From Colivicinus sp022776215 (GTDB lineage: Bacteria > Bacillota_I > Bacilli_A > Erysipelotrichales > Erysipelotrichaceae): a stretch of 33,045 nucleotides of DNA. A program made the position numbers and the translations under genes. The DNA lies in the NCBI GenBank assembly GCA_022776215.1, contig JALFIR010000064.1:1-33045 (forward strand), in the 5' to 3' direction. Below, piece by piece: positions 24,737 through 32,443 of this stretch. The notes beneath the pieces are model-generated. The model searched no databases, was not told the DNA's origin, and saw only the letters and a program-made list of their open reading frames with translations. The number at the start of each line of letters is the position of its first letter. Within the stretch, counting starts at the first letter, position 1.

Positions 24737-25872
24737 AAAAGAAAATCTTGTTTGTGAATGATGAAATGACAATGGGTGGTGTTGCACGTATTTTGAACAC
24801 TTTCCTAAAGATGATTGATAGAGATCAATATGATGTTGATCTTTTGGTGCTTCATAAAAGAGGAGAATTGTTGAGTGAAATACCTAGTGATATCAATGTT
24901 ATTGAAGGTTCAAAGTTTTTTTCTTGCATTGATAGACCATTAAGTGAATGTAAGGGTATGGAATTATTCTATAAGTTAAGACTATTATTCTATATGAAAA
25001 CTGGTCTTATTAAAAATAAGATTGTAAGTGAGCGAAAGAAAATATTGAATAAACATTATGATATCGAATTTTCGGCAAAAGAAGGATTCTGTACTATTTT
25101 TACTGGTTATGGTGATTCTGATTTAAAGGTTAACTGGGTTCAAGTAGATTATAAAGAATCTAATTATTCTAGCCATCATATGGGTTTAGTAAAGGATGCG
25201 TTAACGCATATTGATATGAATATAGCTTGTTCTAATCAAGTTAAAGAATCTTATCAAGAATTGTTTGGTGTAAATAGAATTTGTGTAGTTCATAATCTTG
25301 TTGATGAAGATAGAATTAGAAACATGTCTTTAGAACCATGTGATTTAAAGCTAGATGATAAGAAGATTAATATTATTACAGTAGCTCGTTTCCATCCTCA
25401 GAAGGCTGTAGATCGACTTATTAGAGCTTATAGTAAGTTAAAGGATTACTATAATTTAATTATTATTGGTGATGGTGGTTTGAAGGATGATTTGTATAAT
25501 TTAGCTAAGGAATTAAATTGTTTTGATAATATTTCTTGGTTGGGTTTAAAGTCTAATCCTTATCCTTATGTAAGAAAGTGTGACTTGTTTGTAATGTCTA
25601 GCTTATATGAGGGTTATCCTACAATGACTGTTGAATCTTTACTAAGCGATACACCGGTTTTAACTACTTTGGTAGCTGGTGTTAGCGAACAAATTGACGA
25701 TTCTAATGGTTGGATTGTAGAGAATAGTGAAGATGGTTTATTTAATAAGTTAGATGAGATAAAAAAAGATAAGGCTAATTTGTTAAAATTAAAGAGGAAT
25801 CTAGAGAATTATCATTATGATAATGAGAGTATTTTAAATAGATATTATGAAATATTTGAAAAGAATAATTAA
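24733..25872 (+). CDS. Family 4 glycosyltransferase (GT-B fold)
   Basis: A 379-residue retaining glycosyltransferase with two Rossmann-like domains. The N-terminal domain begins KKILFVNDEMTMGGVARIL, with the glycine-rich acceptor loop. The C-terminal domain has ITVARFHPQKAVDRLIRAY (215-233), IIIGDGGLKDDL, and the EX7E element with E293 and E301 in LYEGYPTMTVE that binds the donor. This is a complete GT4 of normal length. It likely adds a hexose to the growing repeat; the donor cannot be deduced. Overlaps the previous gene as ATGA and the next by 26 bases. Confidence 0.9.
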   Translation: MKKKILFVNDEMTMGGVARILNTFLKMIDRDQYDVDLLVLHKRGELLSEIPSDINVIEGSKFFSCIDRPLSECKGMELFYKLRLLFYMKTGLIKNKIVSERKKILNKHYDIEFSAKEGFCTIFTGYGDSDLKVNWVQVDYKESNYSSHHMGLVKDALTHIDMNIACSNQVKESYQELFGVNRICVVHNLVDEDRIRNMSLEPCDLKLDDKKINIITVARFHPQKAVDRLIRAYSKLKDYYNLIIIGDGGLKDDLYNLAKELNCFDNISWLGLKSNPYPYVRKCDLFVMSSLYEGYPTMTVESLLSDTPVLTTLVAGVSEQIDDSNGWIVENSEDGLFNKLDEIKKDKANLLKLKRNLENYHYDNESILNRYYEIFEKNN

Positions 25873-27742
25873 TTTATTATTAATATCTTTTATGGTATTA
25901 ACATTAACTTCATGTAAATCAAATCATGTATATGATTTGGGAAATTTTGATGTTGATTATAAGACTATAGAATTGAATGAGAAATATGATTTAGGTAAGA
26001 AATTTACGATTTCTTTTTGGATTGAAACTAAGAGTGCTTATGTTGGTACTAATATTTTAACTATTAGAAATAAAAATGATGAAGTTTCTTTGTTGAATAC
26101 AACAGAGGATGATGAAGGACAATTAACTGGATTAGTTCTTATAAACAAAAACGGGATGTTGTGTTTGAATAATGATTATTATTTGAAACTTAATACTAAA
26201 AATCATGTTGTAATTGAACTTAATAAGAAATATTTTTCATTATATTTAAATGGCGAAAAAATAGGTGAACAGGCTTTCAGCAGATCGTTTAGTGGTAAAG
26301 ATTTATCATTTATTCTTGGTTCTGATAAGTTGTCTGCCAAGATAACTGATTTAAAATTGTGTGACTACATCAATACGGAAGAACTTGTGAATATTGATGA
26401 CGATAGTTTTAAGTACAATTTAACTTTTGACGATGCTTTTTTGAATAACGCAAAAGGAAAGATTAAATTACCAGAAGTAAATGGATTAACTTATAGAATT
26501 GGTAATGATGATGTTGCAGAGTTAGATGGCTATTATTTAACTTTCTACGATAACGATACCAACAAAGATAAAGAATTGATATTAACAGCTACTTATCAAG
26601 GCGTAGATAAGGAATACCGATTTAACATAAGAGGAAACAACAAGGAAAAATTATTACTTAATACTAAAATTCTTGTTTATAATTCTTTGAATTACATAAT
26701 TTCTGAAAGTGATATATTTGATACTAACATCAATGGAATAGATGTTGAGTACGAGGTTATCGGTGGCAATGCATCTTTTGTGAATAATCACTTTTTAAAG
26801 AATGAATTGGCTAATGAAAAAGAAAAAATAACTGTAAGAGTTAATATCGATGATATATCATTTCAAAAGGATATTGTTTTGTTGGATGAATATTATGCTT
26901 ACTTGTTGGCGGGATTTACTGGTCAAGCTATATTCCCTGAATGTATAGAAGGCAATGAAAAATCTTTTTTTGCATTAAGTGATGATTTGAAAAAATGGTC
27001 TTATATAGATAGCATTAGTGTCAACGTTTCAAGCGGCTCAAAAAGAGTTAGGGATCAATATCTATCTAGAGATAAAACTGGTAATTACCTATTGCTAGGC
27101 ACTCAAGGCTATATGCATCCCGAGATATATTTAGCAAATAGCGAATCGATTAATGAATTCAAACTAGAACTAAAAAATATAAATTATAGCGATAAGGATT
27201 TACATTTATTTGCCAATTATTCCTGGGCCCCTGAAATAATATATGATTATGATAATGATCAATACCTGATTTTGTACTCAGATACCGAAACTAAAAATAG
27301 TCCTATATATGCAGTTGCTACTAAGGATTTTGAACGTTTTTCTTATCCCTTTATTTTCTTTGACGTTGGATTTACGATTATAGATGCAAATATCACAATG
27401 TTTGATGGTAAGTATTATTTGTTTTATAAGGGCGAAGATGTAGAAAGATATGGAGCCCTTTATTATGCGGTTTCTGATAGTTTATCTTGTGGTAGCAACT
27501 GGCGATTGTATGATGACGAAATAACTTCGAGCTATAATTTGGAAGGACCGTTTGGATTAAAAGGTCTTGACAATAAGAATTATCTTTTTGCTGATGCGTT
27601 CGAGGTTGCCAAACCTTATTATGGATTATTTGATTCTGATAGTAAAATAAATTTGAAAAATATTAAGGATTTAAATGGGGTGCATCATTTTAGCATTTTG
27701 AAAATAACTAAAAGCGAGTATGAAAGATTAATGGAGGAATAG
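25847..27742 (+). CDS. Surface lipoprotein with LamG-like, Ig-like and GH43-like domains
   Basis: A 631-residue predicted lipoprotein. The first 23 residues form a signal peptide with lipobox LTSC (C23). Residues 35-172 look like a concanavalin/LamG-type jelly roll (FTISFWIE, VIELNKKYFSLYLNGEKIG). Residues 195-345 look like one or two degenerate bacterial Ig domains. Residues 350-625 resemble a five-bladed GH43-type propeller: VRDQYLSRD, SWAPEIIYD (459-467), IIDANITMFDGKYYLFYKG with D513, LEGPFGLK with E566, and the closing GVHHFSILKIT. These give plausible Asp/Asp/Glu catalytic positions, the first (D403) less sure. GH43 enzymes mostly cut arabinofuranosides, xylosides or galactans. It sits one base before glf, suggesting action on galactofuranose (inference). 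The start overlaps the GT4 gene by 26 bases. Confidence 0.75.
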   Translation: MKYLKRIINLLLISFMVLTLTSCKSNHVYDLGNFDVDYKTIELNEKYDLGKKFTISFWIETKSAYVGTNILTIRNKNDEVSLLNTTEDDEGQLTGLVLINKNGMLCLNNDYYLKLNTKNHVVIELNKKYFSLYLNGEKIGEQAFSRSFSGKDLSFILGSDKLSAKITDLKLCDYINTEELVNIDDDSFKYNLTFDDAFLNNAKGKIKLPEVNGLTYRIGNDDVAELDGYYLTFYDNDTNKDKELILTATYQGVDKEYRFNIRGNNKEKLLLNTKILVYNSLNYIISESDIFDTNINGIDVEYEVIGGNASFVNNHFLKNELANEKEKITVRVNIDDISFQKDIVLLDEYYAYLLAGFTGQAIFPECIEGNEKSFFALSDDLKKWSYIDSISVNVSSGSKRVRDQYLSRDKTGNYLLLGTQGYMHPEIYLANSESINEFKLELKNINYSDKDLHLFANYSWAPEIIYDYDNDQYLILYSDTETKNSPIYAVATKDFERFSYPFIFFDVGFTIIDANITMFDGKYYLFYKGEDVERYGALYYAVSDSLSCGSNWRLYDDEITSSYNLEGPFGLKGLDNKNYLFADAFEVAKPYYGLFDSDSKINLKNIKDLNGVHHFSILKITKSEYERLMEE

Positions 27743-27743
27743 T

Positions 27744-28880
27744 ATGAAGGATGTGATTATTATTGGAGCTGGTTTTGCGGGTGCTACTGTTGCGAATGTA
27801 TTAGCTAACAAGGGTAAGAATGTTTTGATAATTGATAAGAGGGATCATATTGGTGGTAATGCCTATGATTATATGGAAGAAGATATCTTGATTCATAAAT
27901 ATGGACCTCATATTTTCCATACTAATTCTAAGGAAGTATTTGATTACTTGAGCAATTTTACCGAGTGGTATAAGTATGAACATAAGGTGTTAGGCCATGT
28001 TGATAATAAGTTAGTACCTATTCCTTTTAACTTTAAGTCAATTGAAGAATGTTTACCAGAAAAAGCTGAAGAATTAATTGAATTATTAAAGAATAATTAT
28101 GGTGAGGGTAAGAAGGTACCTATCATGGAATTATTGTCTAATGAAAATGAAGATATTCGTTATTTAGCTAATTACATTTATGAACATGTTTTCAAGTATT
28201 ACACTATGAAACAATGGGATATGAAGGTTGAAGAACTTGATAGTGCAGTTAGTGCTAGAGTCCCTGTTAATACTTCTTATGATGATAGATATTTCAATGA
28301 TGCTTATCAATATATGCCAAAAGAAGGTTATACAAAGTTAATTGAGAAGATGTTAGATAATGAACATATTGAAGTATTGTTGGGAACCAATGTTACTGAT
28401 ATTTTAAAACTAGAAGATGGAACTATTTATTATAATGGTGAAGTTTTTGAAGGAGATGTTTACTATACTGGTGCTCTTGATGAATTGTTTGAATATAAGC
28501 ATGGTGAATTGCCATATCGTTCTCTAGATTTAATTCTTGAAAGATTGAATAGTACTTTCCAAGATGCAGCTACAGAGAATTATCCTGAGAATGATGTTAA
28601 GTTTACTAGAATTACTGAGTATAAACATTTTATGGAAAATGAACCAAGCGATGTGACTTATATTCATACTGAATATCCTTTCCCATATAGAAGAAATGGT
28701 GAGGTTGGTAATGTTCCTTATTATCCAATTATTAAGGACGAAAACCAAGCTCTATATGAGACATATGTGAAAGAAGCTAGCAAGTACCCTAAGTTACATT
28801 TAATTGGAAGACAAGCTGAATATAAGTATTACAATATGGATGCGATTGTCTTAAAAGCTTTAGAAATGTGTAAACATTAA
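27744..28880 (+). CDS. glf: UDP-galactopyranose mutase
   Basis: A 378-residue flavoenzyme interconverting UDP-galactopyranose and UDP-galactofuranose. It shows the FAD-binding DVIIIGAGFAGATVAN (3-18), RDHIGGNAYDY (33-43), YGPHIFHT (53-60), YTMKQWDM, FTRITEYKHF, TEYPFPYRR and the C-terminal GRQAEYKYYNMDA. Length and motifs are those of bacterial Glf. GGAGG lies just upstream of the ATG, one base after the GH43-like gene. Its presence implies galactofuranose in the polymer. The stop overlaps by four bases the stop of the convergent minus-strand gene, and no terminator is visible between them. Confidence 0.96.
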   Translation: MKDVIIIGAGFAGATVANVLANKGKNVLIIDKRDHIGGNAYDYMEEDILIHKYGPHIFHTNSKEVFDYLSNFTEWYKYEHKVLGHVDNKLVPIPFNFKSIEECLPEKAEELIELLKNNYGEGKKVPIMELLSNENEDIRYLANYIYEHVFKYYTMKQWDMKVEELDSAVSARVPVNTSYDDRYFNDAYQYMPKEGYTKLIEKMLDNEHIEVLLGTNVTDILKLEDGTIYYNGEVFEGDVYYTGALDELFEYKHGELPYRSLDLILERLNSTFQDAATENYPENDVKFTRITEYKHFMENEPSDVTYIHTEYPFPYRRNGEVGNVPYYPIIKDENQALYETYVKEASKYPKLHLIGRQAEYKYYNMDAIVLKALEMCKH

Positions 28881-30550
28881 TCTAAGATATAAGAGAAGTA
28901 ATCTGCTTTATCTGGATAATGCTTTAGCATTTGATTGTAAAAATATTCTTTCATAGTTGGAGTGTATTCTCCAACTTTTTCATATATAGTAATTGTGTAT
29001 GTATCATATAACTTTGTAGAATAAATTGGGTTATAGATACTTGAAATTTCTTCATTGTTTACAATCGCATCAGAAATAACATCAAACATATGTTGATATT
29101 TTTGGTCTGTGTATGTGATTGGATCTGATGTTATTATGTATTTTATAAATTGATAATCTCTTGGGAAGCCATCTCTAATATCAAATACAGCTGAATCAAT
29201 ATTTGGTCCATCAAGATTAGGTAATAAGGCGTTTCTTAATAAATCATCGGTAATGATTCCATAAGTACCAGTAGCTAAAAAGGCTGTTGTATTTTCATCT
29301 GGTTCAATTGATTTGATATATTCTGATAAATCGATTAATTCGTTTTTGTCACCTAGTATTTCTGGTTGTTTCTTAATACTGGTAAATAGTGGAATATTAT
29401 ATGGCAAGTAAATTCCAATTGATTGAATTAATAATAAGATAACAGCAACAAAAGATATTTTATTGTTTATGTTTGTTAAATATAATAATCCATTAGTAAA
29501 TAATACTATAATGTTGAATAGAAAAACATAGTAATGGTGGAATTCAAAAGATTGAATTTTCCAAATCATTAAACATGGTATTACTATCGAAATTATATTT
29601 ATGATTAATAATTCTTTCTTTGTGTTTAATAAACCAATAAGTGAAATAAGTATTATGATAGGCGAAATATAATTTATAAAACTTCTTATTTTATGTGGAT
29701 GGTTATAGAAAGCGTAGACTTCGTCAAAATTGTTAGTTAATACTCTAGTTAAAAAGCCATTAAAGAATAGTAGTACTATCACCAATAATATAATGCCTGA
29801 TGATATAAGTTTTAATAGATCATATGCTCTCTTATTTTTATAGAATAACCACTTAATAAAATATGATAAATATAGACATACCGCTGAATATAAATACCAT
29901 CTTCTCAAGAAAATCGCTAGGAATAGACAAAAGTTTACAAGAATGCAATCGCATATTTTAATATCTTCAAAATTAGGTAGTATGACTAAACTGTAAACAA
30001 GTATGATAAAGAACAAGCCTGAGCAGTCTACTTTTCCATAAAAAAGGGTTAGGTATAGTGGATAAAAAGCTAGGATTATTAATGAAGGTAAGTGATTATT
30101 TTTATTTATATAGTGAAAATATAAAATGTTTAACAACAAGAATGTTGGTAATAAGAATAATAAAAGAATGCTTATAGAAAAAAATAAATATGATTCTTTG
30201 ATTAGAATAAGTGGTAATCCAAATAAGGCTGGTAAATAAGAATAATCAGAAGTGTTCATCGAATTATAAACAGTTTCTAAAATTATAGACGGATTTTCAT
30301 AGAAGAACTTCTTTAATGTTAAGGCTCTAATCCAGTGTCCAGCATAATCGTAAGCGTATATAGTGTCTTCGATATGGAAGAAGACGAATAAACCTAAAGC
30401 TATTAATCCAGTTGGTATTATTGAATTTAAAATAATAGCTTTATATTTATTTTTTATTGTATTGTTGTATTTCTTATAAATATAAAAGAAAGAACCAACA
30501 ATAATTACTGGATAGATTGAGACTAATAATAAACGTAGTATATTTCGCAT
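28877..30550 (-). CDS. GT-C-like polytopic membrane protein on the reverse strand
   Basis: The only complete minus-strand gene: 557 residues with about twelve hydrophobic segments and a soluble C-terminal tail (about 415-557). The first outer loop after helix 2-3 contains HIEDTIYAYDYAGHWIRAL (59-77), in which the acidic residues and GHW resemble the first-loop motif of GT-C enzymes; later come FLRRWYLYSAV and QSFEFHHYYVFLF. It is probably an extracytoplasmic sugar transferase or related enzyme, but no family is firmly recognised. A minus-strand TATAAT ends 6 bases before the ATG, with no ribosome binding site. It is divergent from the LtaS-like gene (42-bp gap) and convergent on glf with a TTAA stop overlap. 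Confidence 0.58.
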   Translation of the reverse strand: MRNILRLLLVSIYPVIIVGSFFYIYKKYNNTIKNKYKAIILNSIIPTGLIALGLFVFFHIEDTIYAYDYAGHWIRALTLKKFFYENPSIILETVYNSMNTSDYSYLPALFGLPLILIKESYLFFSISILLLFLLPTFLLLNILYFHYINKNNHLPSLIILAFYPLYLTLFYGKVDCSGLFFIILVYSLVILPNFEDIKICDCILVNFCLFLAIFLRRWYLYSAVCLYLSYFIKWLFYKNKRAYDLLKLISSGIILLVIVLLFFNGFLTRVLTNNFDEVYAFYNHPHKIRSFINYISPIIILISLIGLLNTKKELLIINIISIVIPCLMIWKIQSFEFHHYYVFLFNIIVLFTNGLLYLTNINNKISFVAVILLLIQSIGIYLPYNIPLFTSIKKQPEILGDKNELIDLSEYIKSIEPDENTTAFLATGTYGIITDDLLRNALLPNLDGPNIDSAVFDIRDGFPRDYQFIKYIITSDPITYTDQKYQHMFDVISDAIVNNEEISSIYNPIYSTKLYDTYTITIYEKVGEYTPTMKEYFYNQMLKHYPDKADYFSYILD

Positions 30551-30556
30551 GTATTA

Positions 30557-30562
30557 ATTATA
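30557..30562 (-). promoter_or_regulatory. -10 for the minus-strand GT-C-like gene
   Basis: On the minus strand TATAAT ends 6 bases before the ATG at 30550. No strong -35 (best TTATAA at 17 bp). Together with the + strand TATAAT at 30580-30585 it forms a back-to-back promoter pair within 42 bp. Confidence 0.5.
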
Positions 30563-30579
30563 TCTAGTAAACAATAGTT

Positions 30580-30585
30580 TATAAT
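30580..30585 (+). promoter_or_regulatory. -10 for the LtaS-like gene
   Basis: TATAAT ends 7 bases before the ATG at 30593. There is no Shine-Dalgarno sequence and the -35 is weak, so a leaderless message is expected. A normal leader from this site is impossible. Confidence 0.5.
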
Positions 30586-30592
30586 TAAAGTT

Positions 30593-32434
30593 ATGAGAAA
30601 AAAGAACATTATTAACATTTTATTTGAAGTATTATTTTATTTGTCTATTTTTGCGTACATGCTAGTGATTAAAAGTATATACTCAACAAACGTTCCTTAT
30701 GATTTGAAAGTATTCTTTGGCTTTGCCTTGGCAATAATCGGAATATGTATCCTTGTTGGTGGTCATGCCAACAAATATGTATCTTTAGTGTTGTGTGCTA
30801 TTTTTACTTTATATTTAGTTGCTCAAAAGACATATTATAAGGGTTTTGGATCATATTTTCGTTTTTCTACAGCCAAAGAATTATCTTCTGAAGTAGCGGG
30901 ACAAGGAGCGGCTATAAACGAATTATTTGATATGAATGATATCATTCCGTTTGCAGTTTTATTAGTTATTGTCGCTGGTTTTTTAGTTATTAGATATTGT
31001 TTTAAAATTAAGACGAAATATAAGTGGTATGTTCGCTTGAGTTCATTACTTTGTTTCTTATTATCTTTTGTTTCTATTAATAGTATGGTTAAGCAAGTAT
31101 ATGCTACAAATACGGATGATAATTTTCAAATTTATCATACCGATTTTTATGTTTATGATACAGTTAGTAATCCTAAAGCTTTCGTAGATAATTTGGGTTT
31201 ATTGACTTTTGAATTTAGAGATTTACAAGCTTTAGTAAAAGGACAAAAAGACAATGAATTATATACCGATAAAATTGATAGTTATTTTGAAAACAAAGGT
31301 TCAATAAAGAAAACTAATGATTATACTGGTATGTTCAAGGATAAATCATTGTTGGTTATCCAGGCTGAATCATTGAATAATTTTGGTATTAATGAAGAGT
31401 TAACACCTACTTTATATAGAATGATTAGTAATAGTATTCAAATTTCAAATTTTGATACACCTTTATTAATTGGTTCTACTAGCGATAGCGAGTTTATGGT
31501 TAATACTTCTTTTATTCCAGAAGCTGAAGGTTATTCTGTTTGTTACCAATATGTAAATAACACATATCCTTTAACACTTGGTAATTTGTTTAAGAATAAT
31601 GGTTATAGTACTAATGCCTTCCATAATAATTTTGGTGAGTACTATAACAGATTTACTACATTTAATAATTATGGTTATGAGTTCTTTGATAGCTATGGTT
31701 TGGGGATTGAATCTGAGGCTAATGATGCTTCGGTAAGTGAACAAATCGGTTGGATTGATACAGAAAAAGAAAAGTTCATGTCAATGTGGATTTCTTATTC
31801 AGGACACCAACCATACGAAGCTGATGGTGTTGGTGTTAGTCAAGATGATGTAGATAAGATTAAAGAGTTATATCCAAACTTAAATGATGAATATGTTTAT
31901 TATTTAGCTAAGAGTATGGATTTTGATAGGGCGGTTGAACAATTCTTAAATGTTATGGAATGGACTGGAAGAATTAATGATGTTGTTATTGTAATCTACG
32001 GTGACCATGTAGCTAAAGGTTTAGATTTATCTAAAGGTACTAACTTTGATGAAGTGTTTGGTGTAAATAGTGATGATAATCCTTCTATTACATATACTCC
32101 ATTATTTATCTATGCGAACGATATGGAGCATCAGGTTGTTAATAAATACTGTACAGCCTTAGATATCTTACCTACTTTGATGAATTTGTGGGATATTGAT
32201 TATGATAATGAATATGCATTTGGTCACGATATATTAGATGATGATTATAGTGGTTTTAGTTTTGATGCAAATGGCAATTATTGGAATAGTGATTTCTACT
32301 TCAATTCTTCAAATAACACAATAACAACTTATAATGGTTATAGTGAAGATAGTGCTAGAGAAATTGTTAATAATTTCAATGAAAAAAGAGAAATCTGTAA
32401 AGAAATATTAAAAATTGATTATTTCAAGAAATAG
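30593..32434 (+). CDS. LTA synthase-like phosphoglycerol transferase
   Basis: A 613-residue membrane protein of the LtaS/alkaline-phosphatase superfamily. About five N-terminal transmembrane helices (residues 8-165) precede an extracytoplasmic sulfatase-fold domain (about 250-550). The metal and catalytic residues are in place: E259 in IQAES, the nucleophile T296 in GSTSDSEF, H405 in SGHQPY, and D471-H472 in YGDH. QVYA before TNTDD (about 168-175) recalls the signal-peptidase site of Staphylococcus aureus LtaS, but this is weak. LtaS enzymes move glycerol phosphate from phosphatidylglycerol to a growing chain; here it could build a teichoic acid or add glycerol phosphate to the glycopolymer. 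It is divergent from the GT-C-like gene, and a polyprenyl-phosphate glycosyltransferase follows 9 bases after its stop. Confidence 0.9.
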   Translation: MRKKNIINILFEVLFYLSIFAYMLVIKSIYSTNVPYDLKVFFGFALAIIGICILVGGHANKYVSLVLCAIFTLYLVAQKTYYKGFGSYFRFSTAKELSSEVAGQGAAINELFDMNDIIPFAVLLVIVAGFLVIRYCFKIKTKYKWYVRLSSLLCFLLSFVSINSMVKQVYATNTDDNFQIYHTDFYVYDTVSNPKAFVDNLGLLTFEFRDLQALVKGQKDNELYTDKIDSYFENKGSIKKTNDYTGMFKDKSLLVIQAESLNNFGINEELTPTLYRMISNSIQISNFDTPLLIGSTSDSEFMVNTSFIPEAEGYSVCYQYVNNTYPLTLGNLFKNNGYSTNAFHNNFGEYYNRFTTFNNYGYEFFDSYGLGIESEANDASVSEQIGWIDTEKEKFMSMWISYSGHQPYEADGVGVSQDDVDKIKELYPNLNDEYVYYLAKSMDFDRAVEQFLNVMEWTGRINDVVIVIYGDHVAKGLDLSKGTNFDEVFGVNSDDNPSITYTPLFIYANDMEHQVVNKYCTALDILPTLMNLWDIDYDNEYAFGHDILDDDYSGFSFDANGNYWNSDFYFNSSNNTITTYNGYSEDSAREIVNNFNEKREICKEILKIDYFKK

Positions 32435-32443
32435 GAGATTCAT

